Of a stretch of DNA of 46,998 bases, positions 24,526-32,199 are shown piece after piece. Numbering within the stretch: the stretch's first letter is position 1; each line of letters starts with the position of its first letter. The position numbers and the translations under genes are program-made. The stretch comes from Bradyrhizobium oropedii (GTDB lineage Bacteria > Pseudomonadota > Alphaproteobacteria > Rhizobiales > Xanthobacteraceae). The notes beneath the pieces are model-generated. The model was not told the DNA's origin. It was given only the letters and a program-made list of their open reading frames with translations, and ran no database searches. Location: the NCBI RefSeq assembly GCF_020889685.1, contig NZ_JACMYO010000051.1:1-46998 (forward strand). The letters run 5' to 3'.

Positions 24526-24981
24526 ATGGATGCATCGATCATCTCGGCGCTGGCTGCCTTGACCGGTACTGCCGTCGGCGGAATGAGCAGCCTGATTGCC
24601 AACCTGATGAGCCAGCGCGTCCAGCTTCGTGCACAATGGCTGTCGCATGAGAAAAATCGCCGCCAGAACCTTTACCGGGATTTCATCGAGGAAGCCTCCA
24701 AGTGCTATATCGACTCGCTCCAGCACGACGAGGCCGACATACCGAGCCTGGTCAGTCTTTACGCAAAACTTGGTCGGATGCGAGTGCTCTCGAGCGAACC
24801 GGTCGTCAGGTCTGCCGAACATATCGCAAGGAAGATCCTCGACACCTATCTGGAGCCGGATAAGAGTTTTGTCGAGCTTCGTGATATGGCACAGAACGGC
24901 GCGATCGACCTGTTGCGCGAATTCAGCACAGCAGCCCGCGTGGAATTCGAGGCGCTTGATGCCGCCCGGCGATGGTTCTGA
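24526..24981 (+). CDS. Small membrane-anchored protein of unknown function
   Basis: 151 residues. One N-terminal hydrophobic helix (about 5-28, ALAALTGTAVGGMSSLIANL) is followed by a soluble helical domain with SHEKNRRQNLYRDFIEEAS, the kind of helix seen in several rhizobial single-span proteins of unknown role. ATG 24526 follows the preceding TAA without a gap, with GGGGAG 7 bases upstream, so it is the last gene of the ndh-exporter operon. I do not recognise a named family. Confidence 0.7.
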   Translation: MDASIISALAALTGTAVGGMSSLIANLMSQRVQLRAQWLSHEKNRRQNLYRDFIEEASKCYIDSLQHDEADIPSLVSLYAKLGRMRVLSSEPVVRSAEHIARKILDTYLEPDKSFVELRDMAQNGAIDLLREFSTAARVEFEALDAARRWF

Positions 24982-25001
24982 CGACCGGGGCCGACCAATC
25001 T

Positions 25002-26228
25002 CTATTCAGCTGCAACCAGGGAATTGGCGAGGGGAAGGCGCAGCCGCTGCCACACGTCCACCAAGGCGTCCCGGAGTTGATCGATCAGCGCATCGTCATG
25101 GTACGGCGTCGGCGTGATACGTAGTCGCTCGGTCCCCTTGGCCACCGTCGGGTAGTTGATCGGCTGGATGTAGATTCCGTAATCGCTGAGCAACAGATCG
25201 CTCGCCTGCTTGCAGAGTCTGGGATCGCCGACCATGAGCGGCACGATATGCGTGCTGGTCGGCAGGATGGGAAGTCCCGCCGCAACTAACACTTGCTTCA
25301 GCCGCGCGGCGTGCCTCTGCTGCAATCGGCGTTCCTCGTCCGAGGTCTTGAGGTGGCGGATCGCGGCCGTTGCGGCGGCGCAGAGCGGCGGCGGCAGGGC
25401 GGTGGTGAAGATGAAGCCGGCGGCGTGGGAGCGGACCGCGTCGATCAGGTTTCGGCTCCCTGTAATATATCCGCCGAGGCATCCGAACGCCTTGGCGAGC
25501 GTCCCCTCGATCACGTCGATGCGGTGCATCGCGCCATCACGTGCGGCGACGCCGGCGCCGCGCGCGCCGTACATGCCGACGGCGTGGACCTCGTCGCAAT
25601 AGGTCATGGCGCCATAGCGCCCGGCTAGATCGCAGATGCGATTGATCGGCGCCACGTCGCCGTCCATGGAGTAGAGGCTCTCGAACAGGATGAGTTTGGG
25701 ACGGGACGGCTCGGCAGCCAGCAGGCGCTCGAGTGCTGCAGTGTCGTTGTGGCGCCAGACCTTCTTCTCGACGCCCGACTGCCTGACACCCTCGATCATC
25801 GAGTTGTGATTGAGCTCGTCCGACAGGATCAGGCAGTCCGGAATCAGCCTTGCGATTGTCGAGATGCCGGTCTGGTTCGAGACGTATCCGGAGGTGAACA
25901 CCAGCGCCGAGGCCTTGCCATGCAGGTCCGCAAGTTCGCGCTCGAGCGTGACCAGAGGCGAGTTGGTCCCGGCGATGTTGCGGGTCCCGCCGGCGCCGAT
26001 GCCGGTCCTGGCGGCGGTCTCGGTCATCGCGCGGATCACGTCGGGGTGCCGGCTCATGCCGAGATAGTCGTTTGAGCACCAAAGCACGACGGTGCGCGGT
26101 CCCGTGGGGGATTGCCAGGTTGCCAGCGGACAGCGGCCGGCGATTCGTTCGATCTCGATAAAGACGCGGTAGCGCTGCTCATCATGCAATGGCTTGAGCG
26201 CGTCTGCGAAGAGTTTATCGTATGTCAT
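25002..26228 (-). CDS. hemA: 5-aminolevulinate synthase
   Basis: 408-residue PLP enzyme that condenses glycine and succinyl-CoA to 5-aminolevulinate, the alphaproteobacterial entry to haem. Visible features: the start MTYDKLFADAL, NDYLGMSRHP, GGTRNIAGT, the PLP aspartate in TYCDEVHAVG (D212, H215) and the Schiff-base lysine K246 in EGTLAKAFGCLGG. The start overlaps the osmC stop (ATGA 26228-26225). Its place at the end of an acyl-CoA operon, not next to other haem genes, suggests a second, condition-specific ALAS, but I cannot see the rest of the genome. It may help meet the haem demand of the nearby oxidases and globin. Confidence 0.93.
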   Translation of the reverse strand: MTYDKLFADALKPLHDEQRYRVFIEIERIAGRCPLATWQSPTGPRTVVLWCSNDYLGMSRHPDVIRAMTETAARTGIGAGGTRNIAGTNSPLVTLERELADLHGKASALVFTSGYVSNQTGISTIARLIPDCLILSDELNHNSMIEGVRQSGVEKKVWRHNDTAALERLLAAEPSRPKLILFESLYSMDGDVAPINRICDLAGRYGAMTYCDEVHAVGMYGARGAGVAARDGAMHRIDVIEGTLAKAFGCLGGYITGSRNLIDAVRSHAAGFIFTTALPPPLCAAATAAIRHLKTSDEERRLQQRHAARLKQVLVAAGLPILPTSTHIVPLMVGDPRLCKQASDLLLSDYGIYIQPINYPTVAKGTERLRITPTPYHDDALIDQLRDALVDVWQRLRLPLANSLVAAE

Positions 26229-26665
26229 GCGGCGGGCTCCGTGCCTGGCATGCCGGCCAGCCGGGCATCGACCGTGGCCGACCGGCGCAGGGTTTCGCTG
26301 ACCGGGCATTTTTCGGAGATCTGAAGGAGGCGCAGCTTCTGCTCGTCAGTCAAATCCCCTTCAAGAGAGATGGTCCGGGTGAAGTAGTCGAGCGTGCCTG
26401 CGTCGCCGATCGACGGCAGGGTGAAATGCTGTAGCTCGACCGTCGTTCGGGTGAGCGGCATTTTGTGGCGCTCCGCATACATCCGGACCGTCATGGCGGT
26501 GCAGGCGCCGAGAGCAGCCATGATGAGCTGGTACGGCGACGGCCCGTGGTCGTCGCCGCCATTTGTTGCCGCTTCGTCCGAGCGAAGCGTATGGCGGCCG
26601 ATCCTGATCGTCTCCGAATATCGGCCGTCGCCGCTTTCGCAGACTGTGACCTGATGCTCCGTCAT
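26225..26665 (-). CDS. OsmC/Ohr-family peroxiredoxin-like protein
   Basis: 146-residue OsmC-fold protein. It has the two conserved cysteines, C55 in LGACTAM and C120 in SEKCPVSETL, that reduce organic hydroperoxides. GPSPYQLIMAALG is the family core helix. ATG 26665 has GAGGCGGAC directly upstream. It overlaps hemA by four bases, so thiol peroxidase and ALA synthase are made together. Confidence 0.9.
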   Translation of the reverse strand: MTEHQVTVCESGDGRYSETIRIGRHTLRSDEAATNGGDDHGPSPYQLIMAALGACTAMTVRMYAERHKMPLTRTTVELQHFTLPSIGDAGTLDYFTRTISLEGDLTDEQKLRLLQISEKCPVSETLRRSATVDARLAGMPGTEPAA

Positions 26666-26695
26666 GTCCGCCTCGCTGTGTGTCTGCGGCCGTTG

Positions 26696-27931
26696 CTAGG
26701 CTGCGGAAGGTTTTTGTTCCTTCGCGCGTGGCACGGCGCCGCTGACCAGGAGGCCCTCGATCCGCCCGTCGTCATAGCCGAGCTGTTTCAGGATCTCGGC
26801 GTTGTGCTCGCCGAGTTCGGGCGCGCGCCGGGCGGCGACCTTGGTCACGCCATGGACCTTCAGCGGACTGCTGACGGTGAACGTCAGATTGCCGCCGGCG
26901 CCTTGAAGCGGAACCACGATGTCGTTGTCATGCAACTGCGGATCCTTGACGACCTCGTGGGGCGCCCGGACGACGCCGAAGGTGATGTGGTTGTGGTCGA
27001 AGACGTCGTGCCAGTGCGGCATCGGCTGCGCGTGGAATACCTCGTCCAGGATCGCGGCGAGCTCTTTTGCGTTTGCCACCAGCTTGGCCGCATCCGAGAA
27101 CCGGGAATCCGACAGCAGGTCCGGGCGGCCGATCCCGGTTGCAAAGGCCGGCCAGCGGTCCGGCGTCAGCACGATCAGGAACCAGGTTTCGTCCGATGCC
27201 TGGTAGACGTTGAAGATCGCGTTCGGCGGGCTTTTGCGATCGTGCAACGGATAGAACTGGGCATCGCAGAGGGCAGCCTGCACCGAGACGCCACAGGCCC
27301 AGACGCCGGAGGCGAGCAGGGATGTCGTCACGGAGGAACCTTGTCCGGTCCGTTCGCGGCGGTACAGCGCGGTGACGATGGCGGAGTAGAGGCTCACCGC
27401 CGTGGCGTGATCGCCGCTACCCGAGACCGGCAGGGTCGGCGGCGCGCCAGCGTCCCGGGTCAGAGATAACAGGCCGCTCCGCGCCCAATAGGCCGTGATG
27501 TCAAATCCGGGAAGGTCGGCATCGGGCCCCTTGTCGCCGTAGCCGGTAAGGTCGGCGTAGATCAGGCGCGGGTTCCAGGCCGAGACGTCCTCGTAGGTGA
27601 GTTTCAGGCGTTTGCGCGCTGGTTGTGGCGTGTTGACGATCAGGACGTCGGCCCATTTGACCAGCCGCTCGAGGATCTCGGCCGCGTGTGGCGACTTCAG
27701 ATCGAGCGTCAGGCTCCGCTTGTTGCGATTGCTGAGATGCCAGGGATAGTTGTCCTTGGCGCGCGGTTGTGGCGGGATCTTGTAGCCGATCCGCCAGGTG
27801 TCGCCGCTCGGCGGCTCCACCTTGATGACGTCGGCGCCGTAATCCGAGAGGATGACGGCAGCGCCGGGACCGGCAATGAAGCTCGCCAGATCCACGACCT
27901 TCAGGCCGGAAAAGATGTTGTCAGTGGACAT
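26696..27931 (-). CDS. Class III CoA-transferase (CaiB/BaiF family)
   Basis: 411-residue CoA-transferase that moves CoA between carboxylic acids. Family features: start IFSGLKVVDLASFIAGPGAAVILSDYGADVIKVEPP (first part LKVVDLASFIAGPG), RNKRSLTLDLKS, and the catalytic aspartate D144 in GFDITAYWARSG. It lies between the alpha/beta hydrolase and osmC on the same strand with short gaps. With enoyl-CoA hydratase, acyl-CoA dehydrogenase and a carnitine-dehydrogenase-like enzyme nearby, it fits catabolism of a carboxylic acid via its CoA ester; the substrate is not evident. Confidence 0.92.
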   Translation of the reverse strand: MSTDNIFSGLKVVDLASFIAGPGAAVILSDYGADVIKVEPPSGDTWRIGYKIPPQPRAKDNYPWHLSNRNKRSLTLDLKSPHAAEILERLVKWADVLIVNTPQPARKRLKLTYEDVSAWNPRLIYADLTGYGDKGPDADLPGFDITAYWARSGLLSLTRDAGAPPTLPVSGSGDHATAVSLYSAIVTALYRRERTGQGSSVTTSLLASGVWACGVSVQAALCDAQFYPLHDRKSPPNAIFNVYQASDETWFLIVLTPDRWPAFATGIGRPDLLSDSRFSDAAKLVANAKELAAILDEVFHAQPMPHWHDVFDHNHITFGVVRAPHEVVKDPQLHDNDIVVPLQGAGGNLTFTVSSPLKVHGVTKVAARRAPELGEHNAEILKQLGYDDGRIEGLLVSGAVPRAKEQKPSAA

Positions 27932-27941
27932 TGCCGTCTCC

Positions 27942-28883
27942 TCAGCGTTGCAGTTCTCGCGCAATGGAAAGATGGTTGGTGTGGACGTCCGACCGGTCCA
28001 GCACATCTGAAATCCAGCCGAGCAAACCGGTTTGGACGTCGCGACGGTTGATCTCGTTGAGCATCTCGTGGCGGCCGCCCGGATAGAAGTCGAAAGCGAT
28101 GTCGCGCAGGCCGGCAGCTTGATAGCGTTCGATCAGGAGATTGACGCCAGCCAGGTGCTGGCCGACGGGATCCTCGCTGCCGGAGAACAGATAGACCGGC
28201 AGGTCACGGCGGATCTTCGACAGCGCGATGGGGTCCGCGAGCCGGCGTGCCGAGCCGAGAAACGACGCGAGCGAATCCGGCTGCAATGCCGCAAAGCACA
28301 GCGGATCGTTGACGAAGGCGTCGACGATCCGCTGATCGCGGCTCAGCCAGTCGAACGGGGTCCGTGCCGGCTCAAAGGCCGCGTTCAGCAGGTTTGCGCC
28401 CGGCGGCGCCGCATTCACGAGGCGAGCCAGAGTATCGAGCGATCCCGATCCGGAAAGCATGAGTCCGTCGATCTCGTGGCTGTGATCGATCACGTAGCGT
28501 TGCGCGGCGAAAGAGCCCATGCTGTGGCCGAGCAGTAGCAGGGGCACGTCGGGATTTTCGTCGCGGGCAAGCTCGGTGAGGCGCAGCATGTCGGCGACCA
28601 GGAGCTCAAAGCCTCCTTCGCCGAAATCCCCGAGAGCCGCTGCGGAACGTGCCGAAAGTCCATGGCCGCGGTGATCGTTGCCGTAGACCGTGAGCCCGGC
28701 CGACACCATGACTTCGATGGTGTCGGCATAGCGCCGCAGATGCTCGCCCATGCCATGCGCGATCTGGACCACGCCGCGGGTCGGACCGCGGCTGTCCCAG
28801 CGCGCACATGCGATGCACATGCCGTCGGCGCTGGTCAGGCGAAATTGGGCGTCTGGAATCGGCTGTTGGCTCGGGATTGCCAT
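27942..28883 (-). CDS. Alpha/beta hydrolase, monoacylglycerol-lipase type
   Basis: 313-residue serine hydrolase. Oxyanion motif AHGMGEHLRRY (43 on), YGNDHRGHGLS (68 on), nucleophile S121 in LGHSMGSFAAQ, and C-terminal SGSEDPVGQHL and GGRHEMLNE supplying the Asp and His. This matches the serine aminopeptidase/monoacylglycerol lipase (Hydrolase_4) group. I chose ATG 28883 over 28889 because it leaves room for the GGATG ribosome site. It is the third gene of the acyl-CoA operon. Confidence 0.9.
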   Translation of the reverse strand: MAIPSQQPIPDAQFRLTSADGMCIACARWDSRGPTRGVVQIAHGMGEHLRRYADTIEVMVSAGLTVYGNDHRGHGLSARSAAALGDFGEGGFELLVADMLRLTELARDENPDVPLLLLGHSMGSFAAQRYVIDHSHEIDGLMLSGSGSLDTLARLVNAAPPGANLLNAAFEPARTPFDWLSRDQRIVDAFVNDPLCFAALQPDSLASFLGSARRLADPIALSKIRRDLPVYLFSGSEDPVGQHLAGVNLLIERYQAAGLRDIAFDFYPGGRHEMLNEINRRDVQTGLLGWISDVLDRSDVHTNHLSIARELQR

Positions 28884-28910
28884 GATCATCCATCCGGGTT
28901 CGCTTGTGCA

Positions 28911-29705
28911 TCACCGTCCGTGGAATTGCGGCAGCCGCTTCTCGAGGAAGGCGGACGTACCTTCCTTCTTGTCCTCGGTCGCCGCGCAGATGCCGAAATA
29001 GGAGGCCTCGAGCGCGAATCCCTCGCTCTGGCTGGTGTCGAGGCCCTTGTTGGCTGCCTCCAGCGAGAACTTCACGGCGATCGGCGCGTTGGCCGAAATC
29101 TGCTTCAGGATCGCCTCTGCGCGCGCGACCAAATTTGCCGCGGCCACGACCTCGTTGACCAGCCCGATGCGGTAGGCTTCCTGGGCCGAGATCGTCTCTC
29201 CGGTGAGGATGAGCTGCAGCGCGCGCCCCTTGCCGACCAGGCGCGGCAGCCGTTGGGTGCCGCCGCCGCCTGGTACCAGGCCGAGCTTGACTTCGGGCTG
29301 GCCGAACTTGGCATGTTCGGCGGCGATCCGGATGGTGCAGGCCATGGCGGTCTCGCATCCGCCGCCCAGCGCAAAGCCGTTGATCGCCGCGATCACGGGC
29401 TTGCCGAGATTTTCGACGAGGCTGAGAACTTCCTGGCCGAAACGGCTGGATTCCTCGGCCTCGTAGGCATCGACATGGGCGAGCTCCCCGATGTCGGCGC
29501 CGGCGATGAAGGCCTTGTCGCCCGCGCCGGTCAGGATCACGCCGTGCACCGAGCCGTCCTCCTTCGCGTCGAGGAAGGCTTTCCGCAGATCGATCCAGGT
29601 TGGCGTATTGAGCGCGTTGAGGACCTTCGGCCGATTGAGGGTCACATAGGCGATACCGTTCTTCTTCTCGTAGAGCACGTTCTCCAGCGCCAACTGGGCT
29701 GCCAT
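28911..29705 (-). CDS. Enoyl-CoA hydratase/isomerase (crotonase)
   Basis: 264-residue crotonase. Oxyanion-hole motifs AFIAGADIGEL and NGFALGGGCE; both catalytic glutamates are present, in GGGCE (rat E144 equivalent) and GQPEV (rat E164 equivalent). It ends with the usual AFLEKRLPQFHGR-type tail (FxGR). AAAAGGAGA precedes the ATG. It follows the acyl-CoA dehydrogenase gene, from which it is separated by a hairpin. Confidence 0.94.
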   Translation of the reverse strand: MAAQLALENVLYEKKNGIAYVTLNRPKVLNALNTPTWIDLRKAFLDAKEDGSVHGVILTGAGDKAFIAGADIGELAHVDAYEAEESSRFGQEVLSLVENLGKPVIAAINGFALGGGCETAMACTIRIAAEHAKFGQPEVKLGLVPGGGGTQRLPRLVGKGRALQLILTGETISAQEAYRIGLVNEVVAAANLVARAEAILKQISANAPIAVKFSLEAANKGLDTSQSEGFALEASYFGICAATEDKKEGTSAFLEKRLPQFHGR

Positions 29706-29727
29706 GGCTGTCTCCTTTTGATGGAAT

Positions 29728-29760
29728 GAGGACGGGCGGAGTGGTCTGACGCCCGTCCTC
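29728..29760. terminator. Intercistronic hairpin between acyl-CoA dehydrogenase and crotonase genes
   Basis: A perfect 11-bp stem, GAGGACGGGCG / CGCCCGTCCTC, with an 11-base loop starts 8 bases after the acyl-CoA dehydrogenase stop. There is no T tract on the minus strand, so it is more likely an mRNA-processing or attenuation stem than a full terminator. Confidence 0.6.
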
Positions 29761-29768
29761 CGATGTGG

Positions 29769-30986
29769 TCAGACGAAGGCGCCGATGCCGGTGATCGCCT
29801 TGCCGACGATCAGGTTCTGCATCTGATAGGTGCCCTCGTAGGAGTAGAGCGCCTCCACATCGGCGAACAGCTTGCCGACGTGATAGTCGGCGACGATGCC
29901 GTTGCCACCGAGCAGTTCGCGTCCCCACGCCACCGTCTCGCGGGCCTTGGCGGTGCAGAAGGCCTTGGCGAGCGCGGCGTGATGGTCTCCGAGCTTGCCC
30001 TCGTCGTCGAGCTGCGCGAGGCGGAGCATCATGCACTGGCACGCGGTGAGATTGCCGAGCATCTTGGCCAGCAGGTCCTGCACCAGCTGGAACGAGGCGA
30101 TCGGCTTGCCGAATTGCTGCCGGCTCTGGGTATAGGCAAGGGTGTTCTCGAACGCGCCCATCTGCGCGCCGGTCGAGGCCCATCCGACCATGTAGCGGGT
30201 CATCCGCAACACGCGGGCGGTATCGCGGAAAGAGTTGCCGCCCTGCAGCCGGTTGGCTTCGGGGACCTGCACGTCCTTTAGCGTGATCTGCCCGTTCTGC
30301 ACCACCTTGAGCGCGACCTTGTGCTCGATCTTCTCGACGCTGAAGCCGGGAGTGGTCTTGTTCTCGACGATGAAGCCCTTCACCTGGTTGTCGGCGAGGT
30401 CGCGCGCCCAGATGATGGAGAGGTCGCACCAGGGAGCGTTGCCGATCCAGCGCTTCTGACCGTTCAGAATCCAGCTATCACCGTCACGCCTGGCGGTCGT
30501 GGTCAGGCCGCCGCTGGCACCCGAGCCGATCAGCGGCTCGGTCAGGCCGAAGCATCCGATCTTCTCGAACCGCGCCATCTGCGGCAGCCATTTCTGCTTC
30601 TGCTCCTCGGAACCGTCGAGATAGATCGAGCCCATCGCAAGGCCACTGTGAACGCCAAAGAACGTGCACATCGACGGATCGACGCGCGCGAGCTCCATCG
30701 CGACATAGCCGAACAGCTTCTGGCTGCCGCCGGCGCATCCATATCCCTCGTAGCCGAGGCCGCCAATGCCGAGCTCCTTGAATGACGGCAGCAGCTCGAA
30801 CGGGAAGGCGTCGTCCGACCAGTATTTGCTGATGATCGGCTTGACCTTGGCGTCCATGTAGGCCCGGACCTTTTTCACCAGCGCTAGTTCGTCGGCGGTC
30901 AGCAGTTCGACGAGCTGATAGAAGTCACCGTTTGGTACCGGCAGCGCTTTCGCGTCGGTTTTGCGGGCTGCAGCAGCTGTGGCCAT
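29769..30986 (-). CDS. Acyl-CoA dehydrogenase
   Basis: 405-residue flavoenzyme that desaturates an acyl-CoA. FAD/substrate motifs are GCFGLTEPLIGSGASG (near 143) and RQQFGKPIASFQLVQ (near 290); the late motif YSYEGTYQMQNLIVG holds the catalytic-base Glu of the glutaryl-CoA/isovaleryl-CoA dehydrogenase type. The N-terminal 20 residues (Ala/Lys rich) are an extra extension. ATG 30986 follows AGGAGA. It starts a new transcript after the terminator at 31174 and leads into crotonase, hydrolase, CoA-transferase, osmC and hemA. Confidence 0.93.
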   Translation of the reverse strand: MATAAAARKTDAKALPVPNGDFYQLVELLTADELALVKKVRAYMDAKVKPIISKYWSDDAFPFELLPSFKELGIGGLGYEGYGCAGGSQKLFGYVAMELARVDPSMCTFFGVHSGLAMGSIYLDGSEEQKQKWLPQMARFEKIGCFGLTEPLIGSGASGGLTTTARRDGDSWILNGQKRWIGNAPWCDLSIIWARDLADNQVKGFIVENKTTPGFSVEKIEHKVALKVVQNGQITLKDVQVPEANRLQGGNSFRDTARVLRMTRYMVGWASTGAQMGAFENTLAYTQSRQQFGKPIASFQLVQDLLAKMLGNLTACQCMMLRLAQLDDEGKLGDHHAALAKAFCTAKARETVAWGRELLGGNGIVADYHVGKLFADVEALYSYEGTYQMQNLIVGKAITGIGAFV

Positions 30987-31173
30987 GTTCGATCTCCTGG
31001 GCAGGACATTTGAAAGCGATGAGCGCGGCGACGCACTGGGCGTCGTTCGGTCGTGGTCGAAATGTGCCGGGAGTGCCGCTCGTGTTCTTGAAGCCGCTTG
31101 CCGTCCCGGGGACGTTTTTGCGTTGTTGTCGCGGCCCGCAAGGTCGTGACGACGGAGCTGCCCTGCAAAATCA

Positions 31174-31209
31174 ATTCGCCCCAGAGGGGCACGACCTCTG
31201 GAGGCGAAT
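31174..31209 (-). terminator. Rho-independent terminator of the dehydrogenase/propeller operon
   Basis: On the minus strand a 14-bp stem, ATTCGCC-T-CCAGAGG / CCTCTGG-GGCGAAT with a single-base bulge and a 7-base loop, is followed by TGATTTT. It begins 24 bases after the stop of the 3-hydroxyacyl-CoA dehydrogenase gene, separating that two-gene operon from the acyl-CoA dehydrogenase operon. Confidence 0.8.
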
Positions 31210-31232
31210 CGGCGCGATCGGGCAGCTGTCGT

Positions 31233-32198
31233 CTAGGCGACCTTCGCCTGGTTTGCCTTGCTCGCCTTGTTGCGCATCTCGATCAGTCCGAGCAGGATCT
31301 CGTCGCGTTCGGCAGCCAGATCATCGATCGAGCGCGCGCCGACTTCGGCGTGAACGCCGTCGATCAGCTTTTGCTGAACTTCGGGCGTCATCTCCGGCGA
31401 GCCCAGCACCTTCCACCAGGCGGTCATGGGACCGATGAATTGCTTGAGGAAGTGCTCGATGCCGCCTTGGCCGCCACCGAGATGATTGAGCATCACCTGG
31501 CCCATGATGCCCCAGCGCAGGCCCGGGCCCCAGCTCAAGGCGGTGTCGACATCGGCGACGCTGACCACGCCTTCGGCGACCAGGTGATAGACTTCGCGCG
31601 CCAGCGCTGCCTGCAAGCGATTGGCGACGTGGCCCGGCACTTCCTTGTGCAGGCGCACGGTCCGCTTGCCCATCGCGGTATAGAACTCAGCTGCCCGGCG
31701 GATCGTGTCCTCCGAGGTCTTGGCGCCGCCGACAATCTCGACCAGCGGCACGAGGTGCGGGGGATTGAAGGGATGCCCGATCACGCAGCGCTCGGGGTGC
31801 GCCGGGCAGGCCGCCTGGATCTCGCTCATGGTCAGGCCGGACGAGCTGGAGGCGATGATCACATCGGGCGGCAGGAGCTCGTCGAGCTGCTTGTACAGCG
31901 TCCGCTTGAAATCGATCTTCTCGGGGCCGTTTTCCTGGACCAGATCGACGTTCTTGACGGCGTTCACGAGTGCTGCCGTGAAGGTCAGCTTGCTTTGTGT
32001 TGCGCCGGGCGCGAGGCCTAATCGTTGCAGCGCCGGCCAGGCCGCCGCAACAAAGCGCCTGAGGGCCGCTTCCGCGTCCGGCGCAACGTCGGTCGCCACA
32101 ACCTCGAGGCCGTTCGCCAGGAAGAGGGCGGTCCAGCTTGCGCCGATGACCCCTGTGCCGATGATCGCGACCCGGCGAATGGGCTTCTGTTGTGACAT
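31233..32198 (-). CDS. 3-hydroxyacyl-CoA dehydrogenase family, carnitine-dehydrogenase-like
   Basis: 321-residue NAD-dependent dehydrogenase. Rossmann motif AIIGTGVIGASW (12 on), QENGPEKIDFKRTLYKQLD, SSSSGLTMSEIQ, and the catalytic His in CVIGHPFNPPHLVPLVEIVGG (GHPFNPPH). Length and the long C-terminal helical domain match L-carnitine dehydrogenase and related short one-domain HADs more than fatty-acid FadB. AGGAGA, located inside the end of the preceding propeller gene, precedes ATG 32198. The exact substrate is not certain. Confidence 0.88.
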   Translation of the reverse strand: MSQQKPIRRVAIIGTGVIGASWTALFLANGLEVVATDVAPDAEAALRRFVAAAWPALQRLGLAPGATQSKLTFTAALVNAVKNVDLVQENGPEKIDFKRTLYKQLDELLPPDVIIASSSSGLTMSEIQAACPAHPERCVIGHPFNPPHLVPLVEIVGGAKTSEDTIRRAAEFYTAMGKRTVRLHKEVPGHVANRLQAALAREVYHLVAEGVVSVADVDTALSWGPGLRWGIMGQVMLNHLGGGQGGIEHFLKQFIGPMTAWWKVLGSPEMTPEVQQKLIDGVHAEVGARSIDDLAAERDEILLGLIEMRNKASKANQAKVA

Positions 32199-32199
32199 G

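Noticed and set aside
28606..30429. A 607-codon open frame on the minus strand overlapping the crotonase and acyl-CoA dehydrogenase genes in another frame
   Set aside because: Arg/Gly/Pro-rich translation without domains; it is a high-GC shadow of two clear enzyme genes on the same strand.
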